Below are positions 49,561-61,782 of a stretch of 64,000 nucleotides of DNA, in pieces. The notes beneath the pieces are model-generated. The model had not been told where the DNA came from and ran no database searches. It saw only the letters and a list, made by a program, of their open reading frames with translations. This DNA comes from Paramarasmius palmivorus (lineage: Eukaryota; Basidiomycota; Agaricomycetes; Agaricales; Marasmiaceae). Position numbers and translations under genes: made by a program. The stretch is from NCBI GenBank assembly GCA_037176845.1, contig JAYKXP010000162.1, forward strand, positions 31,056 through 95,055, written 5' to 3'. Position 1 is the stretch's first letter. Each line of letters begins with the position of its first letter.

Positions 49561-50844
49561 GTGGACAGCGTCATTTCAGATCGCTTCGAATACTTGTGTC
49601 AACCGTTGTATTCTTCCTCCAAAAGTAAAGGAAAATATCGCGCGCCTGACCCCGAACCGTGGAGTCCACCTCTCCCTGATCCGCCACCCCTCACGCCCCA
49701 CGACTATTCTCCAGAGGAAGAATTATTTTTCTGCGAAGACGAAGAATAAAATCCGTTGGACGATGAAGAACGATACACAGACACCGAACCTGAAACTCCA
49801 TCGGGGCCCATTACACCTCGAAAGTCGAAACACAACAAAGACGGGAGTGGAAGTAACCGGGAAGATGTTGTTGTGTACTGCGATGGTGCATTCCCCAACA
49901 ATGGCAAAGAAGGCGCTAAGGCTGGTATTGGTGTGTGGTGGGGTCCTGACGATAAGAGGTTGGTTTCCTTCTGGGTTCGTTTCAGTCATGGTCACAACAC
50001 TTCAACAGGATTGTTTCTGAGCGGCGTCCGGGACCTCAAAGCAATATCACTGCCGAGCTCACGGTATGATAATCTCTCACTCCATGGAGCTTATTAGCTT
50101 ATCGCACAAAGGCTGCCGTTCGAGCTCTGGAACCTACGCCTTTCGACCGAAAAAGGACTTTAGCGATCAATGCCGACTCTGACTTTGTTATTCAATGTAA
50201 TGTGGCCCGATCTATGTTGTTCATCTCCCATTGATTTGTTATTCGCAGGCACGACCCGCTACATCAAGACCCCGAAACCCAACGGCTGGTGCAAGGCTGA
50301 TGGCAAATCAGTCAAGCATCCCAAATTGATCAGGTACCTCTCCGCTCTGATTGAAGTACGCGAAGGTCAGGGACAACTTGTCAGATTCGAAAATGTCAAG
50401 ACGTGTACGGTAATGTAGAGCAACGAAGGAGCAGTTCAGCTTGGTGTCAAAGGGGCCCAACTACCGGAGCGAGCTCCCAAAAAGACCTGGGCAGAGAAGG
50501 AAGAGAGATACAGAAAGTTCGCTGGTGCTGCACGGGTTCGAGACGAAGGTGGTGACCTACTTGCATTTATTACTTTCAGCGACGGCTTGGATCCCGAAGA
50601 AGTTCTGGACCCGGAGGTGCACGAGAACGACAATTCGATCTCCGTTCGCTTTGCGAGAAAGAGGTCGAAGGCGAAAACTAATGAGGCGAATCCGGAACGG
50701 TCTAGTCCACCTTCACAGTCAAGATCAACAATCTGGGCGGGTCCTTCAGGTGTCACAACTACGCAGCTGACGCCGGTAGTCCCTCCTCAGCCGCTATCGA
50801 GGAGACAGGTGCAGGATCCTCTGACACCGCCGAGCTACTCATAG
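49561..50844 (+). pseudogene. Ribonuclease H1-like pseudogene
   Basis: RNase HI cleaves the RNA strand of RNA:DNA hybrids. The relic keeps VVVYCDGAFPNNGKEGAKAGIGVWWG (first catalytic Asp), the NITAELT glutamate (near 50053), INADSDFVIQ (second Asp) and TTRYIKTPKPNGWCKADGK. It then breaks. An in-frame TAA at 49747-49749 splits the N-terminus, and the exon junction after AELT is out of phase. A TAG interrupts the region where the GHxGxxGNEGAD loop should be, which now reads SNEGAV so the last catalytic Asp is gone. A long C-terminal tail (ends LTPPSYS) remains open. It cannot be an active nuclease as read. A smaller duplicate is at 43310-43440. Confidence 0.72.
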
Positions 50845-50940
50845 AATGAACCTGTGTTTTTCCATTCTGACCGACGATAAAAATCTACTTCAAAAACGAA
50901 ACTCCGGTGTAATATGTCCGTTAACTCGACTTGCTGGTAG

Positions 50941-50948
50941 TATAAAAG
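50941..50948 (+). promoter_or_regulatory. TATA box of the small secreted protein gene
   Basis: A clean TATAAAAG stands 146 bases before the ATG at 51087, leaving a 5' leader of roughly 110 bases. Confidence 0.55.
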
Positions 50949-51086
50949 CCACTTCCTGGTGGACGGTCACCTCCTTCACGACTCTATTCCCCTCTTCTCT
51001 TTTCGGAAGGTACGCCCAGGAGCTGTCTCTGACGCTGTTCGCTCACCGTCCTTCTACTCTGGTAGGTTTTCCGTTCATCGACCAGC

Positions 51087-51623
51087 ATGCGATTGTCTAC
51101 TGTCTTCGCCGCCCTCGCAAGCTCCGGCTTTGCCGCCGCGACACATCTGGAATCCCGTCAGGAAGCGCTGCGTTTTGGTGTCGTCAACGTTGATCCTAGT
51201 ACAGGACCTGTTGCCCCAGGACAGTTTTGTTCGGTTCCATACATGCTCGGTGCATCCATTAACATCTTATCCACAGACCTTCAACTCTCGTTATGATTCT
51301 TCCGAAGCTCGTTATCATCCCACGCTTGTTGACTTCTTTGTCCAAGGCAAATTCGCAGACACTGGGAATTTCACTCCTCGTCTACTCCTCTCTCGGAACG
51401 GTTTCGGAGCAAACGATATAACTCTGAACTATACCGCCACGGTAAGCCCTTTCCCGATTTAACAGGAGTTGAAGCTTGAAGTCTTATCTTGGCGTAGCTC
51501 CCTCCTGTTCACAACCTCGGAAGCACCAACAGTTGGTCGGTCTGGGCCGATATCACTTTCCCCGTCGATGGGGATGTCGAACTTGATGGTACCAGCACTG
51601 GCTTGGTAGTTCAGTCGGCTTAA
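51087..51623 (+). CDS. Small secreted protein (agaricomycete-type), intron 1 donor damaged
   Basis: Exon 1 from 51087 codes for a signal peptide (MRLSTVFAALASSGFAAAT) and ALRFGVVNVDPSTGPVAPGQ. The remaining exons, about 51292-51441 and 51498-51623, code for DSSEARYHPTLVDFFVQGKF, LLSRNGFGANDITLNYTAT and SWSVWADITFPVDGDVELD. This is the layout of a family of about 150-residue secreted proteins that I know from mushroom genomes; function unknown. The exon 1-2 junction fails by one base. The frame needs CAG followed by an intron, but the only nearby GT (in ACAGTTTTG) starts one base too early and shifts the phase. So either the donor has lost a G or the gene is newly broken. Confidence 0.6.
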
Positions 51624-51669
51624 CGTATTTATGAATCGCCAACTTATGGACATCTTTTGATTGAGTAGC

Positions 51670-51895
51670 ACCTATACCCGTAACAAGTACAACATTCACC
51701 GAGATCCCTCAAAGTTCAACTGTTCACATCGTACTGCCAATACCGCTCGTGGCCAAAGGAAGAGGGAAAGCAACACTGAAAACAGCATTACAATCCCTAC
51801 AATCACGACTAAAGGCCGAAGAACGTGGTGCTCATGCTGCTGAAACCGCCAAAGTAAACGAAGATAGAGCACGCAGAAAAGGTGGCAAGAAGTAA
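51670..51895 (+). other. C-terminal exon of an unidentified gene
   Basis: An open stretch ends in a basic, helical tail (LQSLQSRLKAEERGAHAAET... RRKGGKK, stop 51893-51895). No upstream exon with a start is evident, and I do not recognise the family. Confidence 0.3.
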
Positions 51896-52017
51896 TCGAA
51901 AATACACTCAAAAATCCTTCATTCAGAAAAGGGGAAAGGAGTTAATGTGCATTGGAAGGGAAAGTCAAAGGCAGCTACTCAACATATACCCCAGCGTCCA
52001 ACAATTCCTTCAAACAT

Positions 52018-52861
52018 GACTGACACCATTCCTCTTGTAGGAGAAGGCAATTTCTCGTTTGCTCGCACGCTAGCGGCGTGTATGCAGTACCCCTGTCTTC
52101 GACACGACTAGATCTTAGATCCCTTGCTCATCACCGCAACTGCATATGTCACAGAAGAAGAGTGCTACGAAAAATATCCCGATGATCGAGAAATCGTGGA
52201 AGAGCTCTGACGGAAGGGTGTTGAGGAGGAGTTTGGTGTTGAAGCAGAAAAACCAGAAGTGCTAGCGAAGGGTAAGACGAAAGTCAAGGGCAAGGAACTG
52301 AGGAGATGGTATAATGTATTATGGAATGTTCCGCACGCAGGTACGATTTTTACCTGTTATTTAAAGCTGTAGAGAGCTCATGCGTTGATCAGGGAAACGT
52401 ATCACAGACCAAGTACGGAATATACTCTCGAACCAATTTCTTATACCGAGCTTTCAGCGCTCGGCCACAAAAGTCTGAAAACAAGGGCCAGTACCGGACG
52501 TGAAGGCTGCATCAGGCAAGAAGATAAAAGGAAAGGCTGTTGAAGATGACAATGAAGAAGACGATGAAGAAGACGAGGAAGGTCACCAGTCAGAAGGCGA
52601 AGATACACCACAGACAACGTCTTATTCAGGCTCTAGAGGGACAGTGTTGATCAAATTGCAGAAAGCCACACCGTATACTCTATGGTGGGCGTACGTACAC
52701 CTTCGAACACAAAATACAGCTTTCTACGAGATTTTGTGATTTACAGAAGTTTATGGAGAGGGTACGAACATCGGCTGATAAAGGGGGAACGGGTAAATGG
52801 TCAAGGGAAGATCGGCGAAGGTCGAGAACTCTGCACCTGGGAGTTCTATCTGAAGGACTGA
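52018..52861 (+). pseudogene. BMT5-like 25S rRNA methyltransferase pseudogene
   Basis: BMT5-family enzymes methylate a uridine of large-subunit rRNA. The start MTDTIPLVGEGNFSFARTLA shows the family's SAM-binding GEGNFSF motif. It is followed by TAYVTEEECYEKYPDDREIVEEL, WYNVLWNVPHAG, the exon GKRITDQVRNILSNQFLIPSF, an acidic linker and GTVLIKLQKATPYTLW, and it ends RGYEHRLIKGERVNGQ and CTWEFYLKD. Two in-frame TGA codons interrupt it, after IVEEL (near 52210) and after RSATKV (near 52479). The region between SAM motif and YVTEEE is also poorly spliced. As read it is dead, although its motifs are still well preserved, so the loss is recent. Essential activity would need another copy elsewhere. 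Confidence 0.72.
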
Positions 52862-52869
52862 TCACTGTA

Positions 52870-54010
52870 GTCGGATATGGTTAGGCGTGGCTCAAGAATA
52901 TGTGTATCCACTCACTTGTGACTTGAATTATCCCGCGACCAAATTTGATGACCGATCCAGAGTCTCTTCCTTTTCCTCACGCGCCGAGCCTCTATTAATC
53001 CCTCGGCGCTCCCAGTGATCATGCAATATGAGGGTATCGCAAGTTACGGCCGTCAAACAACACACGACCACGACGATCATCTTGACTACATCCCGGTCCT
53101 CGTCTCGTGGAGCTTTATCTGATGAAGCCGGCAAGGCGAACAGCAACAGGGTATGAACATGTAGAACTGCTGACCGAATGCCATCTCCCGCTCGCACGTC
53201 GATGCATCGTGCATCGCCCGGCTGACCCAGGCCCACAACATATAATAATGTCTGAGGGCTTGGAACAAATTGGGTATCCATGTCGGCAGGCTTCGATAAA
53301 GCGCCCCATTAGCTTGATGTAGTAAAGAGCGACCTCAACTGGATCCCCAATGTCAAGGGCACGATAATGTTCGCAATGGTATCGGTGCATTTCCTGTACT
53401 GTTTGAAGCTCGTTTCAGAACCTGGACTCCATTTCCTCCATTGCTTCCTTGTCAAAAGCTGCTAAAGAACCAGAAGCTACCCTTCGATAGGTTTCCGCGA
53501 AAATGCCAAGAATAAAGCCGCCACCCAAGAGCTCTGGGAAAAGGCTCAACTATATTTGTTTTCATAACAGGGCTCACTTACTCAGATTGAAAACAGCTGC
53601 TCGAGCTACGGCTTTAGGTGAAGATGTCCAATTGTCGGTAGCTGGTCTGGTGAATATCAGTCGACTCATCGTAGGGATGCCCGAGTGTCGAAGCCTCGCC
53701 CTAACAAACGGTTGTTGGCTTCCAAGCAGTACCGAACGTCGTGTTCGGAATGCGACGCCGAGACTCCTACAGCTGGTCGTCGAGAGCACGTTCATGGTAG
53801 ACCGGGTTCAAGTGACACTAGGCTTCTATTGGCATGTGAGAACACTTCTGTTGATGGTAATAGTTGGAGACTCGAACAGGTGACCGACTGCGAGGAAGTT
53901 CACGTCAAACTTTCAGCCACGTCCAGATTCAAAGACTTTTACTTACCACCCAGAGTCGAATACATCTGTGTAATGTAAAAGATTATGAATTAGTATAATA
54001 GCACACAACG
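52870..54010. other. Intergenic, no gene recognised
   Basis: Only overlapping short open frames in several phases; none has motif or exon support. Confidence 0.35.
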
Positions 54011-54014
54011 AACA

Positions 54015-54930
54015 CTACGGTGGCGGGGATGACGATCCTTTTTGCTCCTCTTCCAAAGCCATCTTCAATCCTTCTAATGTCCTCGCTAGTTGCCCACCAG
54101 CCGCCTGGCTCAACACGCCCGCAATCCGAGCCCCAGGAGCACTCAACAAATCAACTATCTGCGCACGAAGCGTGTCTAACGTAGGCAACTCGGCAACATC
54201 CTTCACACCCTGGGGTAAGAAGACCTTGCCCTCTATGAGTGTACCCATATCCTTCATATCCGGTACCAACACGGGGCATGAACGCTTCATTCGCCTACTC
54301 GGTTGGTCGGGATCAGCTTTCTTCGCAGCCTCCTTTGCGTTCTGTTTAGGTGTCATTGGTAGTCGTGGGGGAGCACTTCGATCCATGGCGCGTAAAATAG
54401 CTGAAAGGTGTGGCAGGAACTGGTGAAAGGCATAGATGCGAGGTATATTATTGACCATTGCCACGAATACCTGAAGGTTTTCTCCTGCACACACGCGAAG
54501 AGCAGCACCAGATAATGAAGTGCGATCGATGGTGAGAGACGGAAAGTCCGCCGCAGTAACTGGATTCAGGGAATCCAACGAAGCTTCTTTGGCATGAACC
54601 TCGTAGCATTTTTCGTGATGCTGTGGATATGTCGCTCTGTCTGTTTATAAGCCAGTTGGCAGTGAACGCTTCATGGTGAAGAATGAGAAGGGGAGAGCCG
54701 TTATGAGTCGAGGAACCGATTCGGGTGTACCAGTTGTACTGGAACTTTTTCTTCCCGCTGCAGACGCGTGGATAGGTTTTGTCTTCTAATGGAACGTGTT
54801 CTTTGGCTGAGAGGGCATAGGTGCTACTCGTCATTGTAGACGGCGAAGAGAGCCTGTTCATCGATGCTGCCAGTCGACGCGTGGAAACGAGATAGCCCAG
54901 GAAACGTGTGACAGCTAGTGTGACAGTCAC
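54015..54930 (-). pseudogene. Mitochondrial ribosomal protein uL10m, with a frame break
   Basis: This would be the uL10 protein of the mitochondrial large subunit stalk base (Mrpl11 in yeast). The minus-strand start at 54930, MTVTLAVTRFLGYLVSTRRLA, looks like a mitochondrial presequence. The family region TYPRVCSGKKKFQYNWYTRI and SPLLILHHEAFTANWLINR follows. Near 54580-54610 the coding signal moves to a second frame that reads SLDSLNPVTAADFPSLTIDR, GENLQVFVAMVNNIPRIYAF, LLSAPGARIAGVLSQAAGGQ and LARTLEGLKMALEEEQK to the stop at 54015. No intron of usable length fits at the switch. Because the protein should be essential for respiration, either the sequence has an indel error or another copy exists. 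Confidence 0.68.
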
Positions 54931-54999
54931 TCACCTGCTGGATCTTTCCCCAACAATGATGCTGTATGGCCCATTTACTGTTTATTTGTGAATTTTCAC

Positions 55000-56560
55000 T
55001 GACAGGTTATTCTTCAGAGACGAAGGCGCCGTCAACTATCTTTACCGTACATATGCAGGGAACCAGAAGCAACCAAAGGCCGACAGTCAGCCGACAGTCA
55101 GTACCAGTGAGGGTCAATACACTGTTGTGCATTCTTTTGGGCCGATTTGTTGATCCTACCATCCCTGTTGTATCTCATGCGTCAACGAAAACGGTCTATT
55201 TGACTCTTTTTGCTTGTACTAGCCCCAGCGTCCCACCCGTAAGTCGCGATCAGCAGTCATCACGCGTCTAGTCACGGTCGAAATCTGGGATAGAAAACCT
55301 GTGGAACATGCCTTGGTCACCAACGGAAGCGTCTCTCAACCGGAAGCTGCTGCAGAAAGTCAAACAGCCCTGTAAAAATATCAATAACCATAAGCTGAAG
55401 ATGAACCACATCCAGGTTTCAACCGAGACGAAGAACGAAAAGAAGGGAATCCTCAAGAAGACGGCTCGGACGAAGGCGGTGTAGACGGAGGGGACAGCGA
55501 CGAGGAAGAAGACGAGGACGTGAGTCATGTGAAGCCGTTCCTTGTGTAGCATTGAACTCATGTCTCGCAGGTTGAGATTATTATGGACCCCGCCCCCACG
55601 GTCTACTGATTTTCGGTACGTACCTATACACTATAATGTATTCCATCTCCAAGTAACATATACGTAGCATCTCCAGAAGTTAAAATACACAGTGCAGACC
55701 TCCGCAAAATCGCTCTGTAAGCACAGCCCAACAAACCCCCACCCCCGTAAAATGTAGGCACGCTTCCTGCAGTTAAACACAAAATACTGACAGGTACTAA
55801 CAGCGCGTCAACCATCAATCACAACCGAATACACCCCCGTTCGGCGAGGAGTCGTCGCCGCCGCATGGAGACCTTAACTACTTGTACCCTCCGCAAACGC
55901 ATAGCCAGTTACATCGCACGCGGGAGTCCCTGTGGACGAATATTCGCACATTGACCCCTCGACACTTCCACCAGCCGCTGCACCTCCTTCGAACCCTAAA
56001 ATTCACCCTAACGAAGCCGGCATGCAAGAAGGAAGGTCTATGGTCGAGGTCAACATTAGCGCCATGACCGGAAAACCGTAGAAACCTTCCTGGTTCCGAC
56101 ATAAGCGACAGGTTCATCTACGGCTTCGTCGAAATAAGCAGGGAAGCATATTGCTATCGAAGGAGAGAGACGGGAGTCGCTGCAGGCGTCATGAACGTAA
56201 AGAGACACGTGAGGATCTTCTTTCGATTGTGTTATAGAATGTTTTCGTTCATCATTCAGTTTACAGAACTTCGCCGAAATGCAGGAAGAACAGTTGACTG
56301 CGCTTCCACCCGATGTTCGACAAAAGGTTATGAGGGGTACCTCAGCCATGATGGTCCAAATGAAACAGGTCAAATAAGCAATCGCTGGAGCTGGGAACAA
56401 AGGCTTGCGTGGAGGTAAATATGGTCTCAGTTGAATGGTTAGCATCTACTGACGAATGCGGCTTTAGATACGGGTATGATCCCGGGAGTGATACCCCCGG
56501 GGTCGACGCGATGATGGGATATGTCCAGGGGCCCATCATTGGAATCTGACGAATCCCGTG
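55000..56560 (+). other. Coding-like fragments of unknown gene(s)
   Basis: Pieces with biased residue use are visible. One reads DEGAVNYLYRTYAGN near 55020, one is acidic (GGDSDEEEDED near 55490), and one reads QLTALPPDVRQKVMRGTSAM near 56290. A possible last exon runs to a stop at about 56549. I could not build a continuous frame or recognise a family. Confidence 0.25.
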
Positions 56561-58900
56561 GCCGTATCGGGAATGAACATGGACGAACTATGGTAACAGG
56601 TCAAAAGAGCGGTGGAAATGCTCATGGTGGTCAACACAAGGCCGGCATGAAGCAAGTGGTATGCGAGCACAATACCAAGTAAAAATGCATACGCCCAACA
56701 CGCCACAGTGCACGGGAATGAAAACAGAAGCAAGATAGGACGGGGCTTTCTCGGTTGCGAATGGGCACACGAGGCACCTGCATCTTTTCTCTCATTCTTA
56801 CCCCCCTAAATTACCAATAACACCGTCTTCAGTTCAGGTATGCCAGTTTATTGATCCGTGATCCTGAGACAGCTTAACGCTCATCAGAGATGGCTAAGTG
56901 GCACGAACGGTATATGGATCGAAACAGATGTTCGGGAATGGACCAAAGCGACAAGTCTGCACACGTCCGCAACCTGGAAAGGCCCTTGCAGAGTAACACT
57001 GATAGCCAGGTCGTAGGTCCGCGTCCTGACAGGTCAAACACGCCAACTGTATGCAACAAGAAGTCGGGAATTGCCACCTGGTATGCGAGGGCGCGATTTC
57101 CCAGCCCGAGGACCTGAAGAGGATGTATGGGGCCTCGAAAGTGGTATGTTATCGCCTTGTCCTCCATTATAAGCATAGTGTTTTGATCACAGTACCTGCT
57201 CCCCGACAGCATCAGCTCGGCCCAGCATACCATCTTACCGCACCGACACATTACAACATGATCCCGCGAAATGCGAATAAGATACAAGGATAGGAAGACG
57301 TAACGCAGCAAGACGTGCATGGTCTGAGAGATACTCGTAGCGACGAACGCAAACGACAGAGCGAGACCCACCGTGCTCTACGAGCGAATAACAGTAATGG
57401 CCTAGCGGATGGGGACAGGACTCAGACATACGACGAGCATGCTGATCCAGATACCGGAAGAGTTAATAGCCAGATACGGGATCGACAACGAGTAATTCTT
57501 TTCACATCGCTCAGCGTACAATCGGGGCCCGCAGAAATTAGCTATTCGATTCCATGGCGTGAGCAAGCCCGCGAGCACTCTGTACATTTAATCTTTCCTT
57601 CCTTACTAGGATTATTCTCCACTAGTTCCACATTCCGCTACATCGATGTAATCAAACGGAGCTTCGTCAAAACCACTGAACTCGTACGATACGCAACTCT
57701 TTACATGTATCGAGACTCCTTTCACCATTAACTCATTATAAATACCATACCACGCACCGCATAATCTTCGGTGCTCCTTCAGTTTGTACGATACTTCACA
57801 TCGCCCCGACTCTTTCTTGTCAGAACGACGAGAAAATGAGAAGAAAGCGAGAGTTTTTGGTTCAAAATAGCGAGCGAGATTTTTTTTCGGCGCTGCGAGA
57901 GAGAAGCATAGTTGCGGGTGAGCGGTCCGGGTCATCGGTTCTGGATCCCGATGTCGGCCGACACCTGCCACATTATTATTATTGTACCAAGTCTCCGTTG
58001 ATGAAATGGGTACTAGACTTGAAATGCGACTCTATTCGCGTTCCAGGTAGAATACATGGTACATTAAAGGAGCGTCTAACCACCAAGCAGAGTCAATTTC
58101 GGAGTTGCTAGATAGGTTGTGCAGGCGAGATCTGGTGAGCATCCACAATCGTGCGGATATTATAAGATCTGTCAGTCGAAGAAAATACCTGATTTCCATG
58201 ACATTGAAAGCCAGACAAGTGGGCCCCAGGATATATTCGGGATTCAAAGTCCGGATATAGAGGTCAAGAATGATAGAGGGTCCATTAATTGGTATGTAAA
58301 TCCTAGAGGTCTCATACAGGAGCCTAATTTACGTGGCCTCAGAGTGTTCATGGCTTTGCTTTGAGCAATGTGATCCGGCATGGTCATATTCCGTCCAGCG
58401 GAAATATATACAAGAACAATAAAGAAGATACAATAAAGAATCAACGGTATTGTATCGTAACATGATGTTGGACGCAGCCTACCTGATACGGGGATCAGGG
58501 TATGAGAAAGAAGCTCAGAAGTGAGACGGTGTAGAGACATACACGAAGCCCAATTCCTCTTTATCCCAATACCTCGGAATCACAAGTAATGATGTTCAAA
58601 AATCACACTCTTGAGCTGAAAAAAATGGGCAGCCCCTGGTGCTGTCTATACCAGAAGCACTAGAACAACACCGCTAGAACCGGAGGTTGGTAGGTACAGG
58701 ATTCTAGAGCTTGCGAGGGTGTACTGCTATGATGAGACAGGCCACAGTTGTTGGAAGCCTCGGAGAAGCCAGGCAAATATGTCGATGTACACTGTGAAGA
58801 TATATCATAGGGGACAGGGCACGCGTCATCCATGGATAACCGGGACGATACCCGGACGCGTACAGCGCACACTGCCTGCATTCCTACGCGTAAGCTTCGA
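56561..58900. other. No confident gene
   Basis: The longest open frame (56874-57371, minus, 165 residues) has hydrophobic stretches but no recognisable family and competes with open frames on the other strand. Nothing else can be supported. Confidence 0.3.
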
Positions 58901-60722
58901 AAATACTCCGCATGCGCTGTTTTACGCCCAAAAAACTGGCCTCCAAATTTTCGGGGTTTTTCTCTCGACGGCCTCACGAGTCACAGAATAACACACTCGG
59001 CGGACGTAAGAAACTGTACAAACGGAGGAGCATAGGAGCATACTCGCTACATACTGCGGGAGCAAGTTGATGTACCGATATTATACATTTTCGATACGCT
59101 AAAAACGCACGCCCTGGTCAGCTAAGCAACGTATTAACAGCTCTTACGCTTACAGCGACAAATGACAGCGACAAAGACGGACCACACCATGTACAATAGA
59201 AGATACGAGTAGTAACATCGGTTCTCTAACCACTGAATGCCACAGGAAAATAGATAAACGAGCACAAGGCTTCGCAAGGAGCGAAGAAGATCGAACTGCT
59301 AGATGCTCGCTTCACAGCTATACAGGGCGTAAAATTTCTCGCGCAATTTTTCAAGTCACCGCTGAGTGAGCACGACGATCAACTCCTTCAGAAAGACTAA
59401 TCAATCTCCACAATCAGTAACACGACAGAGTGCAGAAAGAGCCGCAAGGGATCACAGATGGCAAAAGAGAACATTGATAGTGTTCATGTCGCCAGTACTA
59501 TGGTGAATCAGTTTACCTATACTGCCACAACGCGCGACACTCCGCCAAGGATAGACACTGAACACAATTGAATATCCGACTGGACGCGGGTCGAGTACTG
59601 AGAAACGTACCTCCAATACACCTCAAGACAGAAATGTTATTAGCAGAGCCGAGACATCAACATCTCGCCAAACACACGCCACCCGAATACATGCGTACCA
59701 ATTTGTATACTTATCAGCCGAACACCACTGTCACAAGACGCGGCACATACGAAATCTAGTGTAATCAGAGCAAACAATGTAAAGAGGTGCTACATACCAA
59801 CAGGTAATGAAGCCAACGTATACGAAAGAATGTGTCTATTCTTAGTCGTCAAGCAAATCGCGGCCGCCAGATAGGAACGGTCGGGTGAGCAATGATCCCT
59901 CGCATGTCAACAACCACTCCTCGATCTTCCGCACAAACCTTCATACAATTGAAAGGCATCTGAGACCACACAGAGCAGTATTCGATAAAAGGTAAATCCC
60001 GATCTCACGATAAACGGCTTGAAGATGGGTCATCGAATACAGGAACCACTAGTTTAGGGTGGAAACGATGCCCCGTGAAACTAACCTGCCATTTTTAAAC
60101 AACAACATTAACTGCCGCAACGAATTGGACCATTGCAAACGCAAAGAAGGCAATCACTCCACGTTTGGAGGAGGTCGCACATGAGCAAAATAAAAAGGCA
60201 CATTTCGGCCTCACAAAGACGAGCGACAACAGGACTGAAGAGATCGACTTGGGCCTCAATAGGTAAGGTCACTAACTAGGACCGTCGAAGGGGGTAGCCC
60301 CATTTGCATCGCCACACAGCCTTCAACACGGCCACCATCAATAACGTGACAACGTGTGGCAATCGCTGAATCGGGGTCCCTCTCCGCCTGTAGACATGCA
60401 CTTCGCGGAGGAAGTTGCGAATGCAGCATGCAAGCAATATCGACAATGCAATCCAGCACGAAATAGTATGGAACCTCATAATTTGCAGGGGGGAGTCGTG
60501 GAAATAGGTGGACGGAACACGAAGAGTAGATCGGGGATGGAGCCCGGCACTGTTAAGTTCCAACGCTGCTGGACGTAGTGCAACTAGCGCACGAATGGAG
60601 GGGAATTGCGAAGGACGACTCCGCAATATATCAACGCCTCTGGAACTCGGCAATGCGCTGGACCAGGCTCAGGATACTGAAGGCCCTCGCACCAGACCGG
60701 CCAAGCGAGGATTGGGACCATT

Positions 60723-60772
60723 GGGGGGGGAGAGGGGGGGGGGGGGGGGGGGGGGGTGTGTTTGGGGGGGGT
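60723..60772 (+). repeat. Poly-G tract
   Basis: Nearly uninterrupted G for about 50 bases, broken only by AGA, TGTGTTT and similar short steps. It is able to form G-quadruplexes if real. Such tracts are also a known sequencing artefact. Confidence 0.8.
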
Positions 60773-61707
60773 GTTGTTTTTTCCATGCTCTGTCAGAATG
60801 AAGACAAAAATCCAATGAGCAAGAGCTTCGCGCTCCTTGACTACACAATCTGCGAATACAACACCCCATCAGCGACGTAAACAGAAAAAGATGATTGAGT
60901 TTTCGGAGCTGAACCTCAACATGAAAGAAAAAACTCACCGTCCACCACAAAGTGGCTACGATAAGAAAAAATCTGTGGAGAATCGAACCAGCTCGTCACA
61001 AGCAATCCAGCATAGACCGCAGCATAGAGACATGGCAAGAGGGAGTCGCGATCACAAAAGTACAAGTGGCAGCGCAGGACAAACAGGCATGGCTAATATC
61101 CGACGACAAGGACCGAAAACGCATTCATCCATACTAGGTCTGTAAGCCGATGTAACTCACGTACCGAATGTCCAAAACGGAAGGGGATCTGTAGTAGAAA
61201 TAATTACATAATGGCGTGAGCTACTCGAGGATCAACTATCACCACCACGAGAAAGCGCTATACTGCACGCCGCCTGCCACTCAGACTTTACACCTCCCGG
61301 TCATGAGTCACGTACTGAATGGATCAAAACCTCGACCCGAACTAACAACCTCGAGCCCACATGGAGACACCATTCATAGTCAGGACAAGCGCACGACATC
61401 AGAAACCACCACAACGACCAAGTGCAAAGATCACCCACGAAGATGACAGGTGAATCCTGGCAAGAGCCGTCTGGCGATGAAGAAAACGGTGTTAAAGGGA
61501 CACGCAACCTTTTGAACAGCTTGTGAGTCAAGAAAAAGTACACAACGACACGCTAAACAACTCCAACAGGCCTTTTCCGGCACAAAGGATCGCATTCGAC
61601 GATACGAGTGTCTACGACTTAATCAACATCAGGAGAGTTTCCAAGGACACGCACTTCAGAAGAATCGTCGCGTAGACTACACGCGAGCACCCTTGGAAGC
61701 GGCCCAG

Positions 61708-61782
61708 AGGGGGTGTGGGGGGGGGGGGGTGAGGGGGGGGTGGGGGGCGGGGGGGGGGGACGGGGGGGGGGGGGGGGAGGTT
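61708..61782 (+). repeat. Poly-G tract
   Basis: A second long G-rich tract (about 75 bases with isolated T, C and A) followed by TTTTTT, the same G-run/T-run end as the first tract. Confidence 0.8.

Noticed and set aside
54966..55271. Open frame on the + strand upstream of uL10m
   Set aside because: No motif and no exon structure; overlapping frames look equally open.
56874..57371. 165-residue minus-strand open frame with hydrophobic stretches
   Set aside because: Competing open frames on the other strand and no family features; not enough to call a gene.
60669..60950. Proline-rich open frame across the poly-G tract
   Set aside because: The proline run is only the translation of the homopolymer; no other coding evidence.
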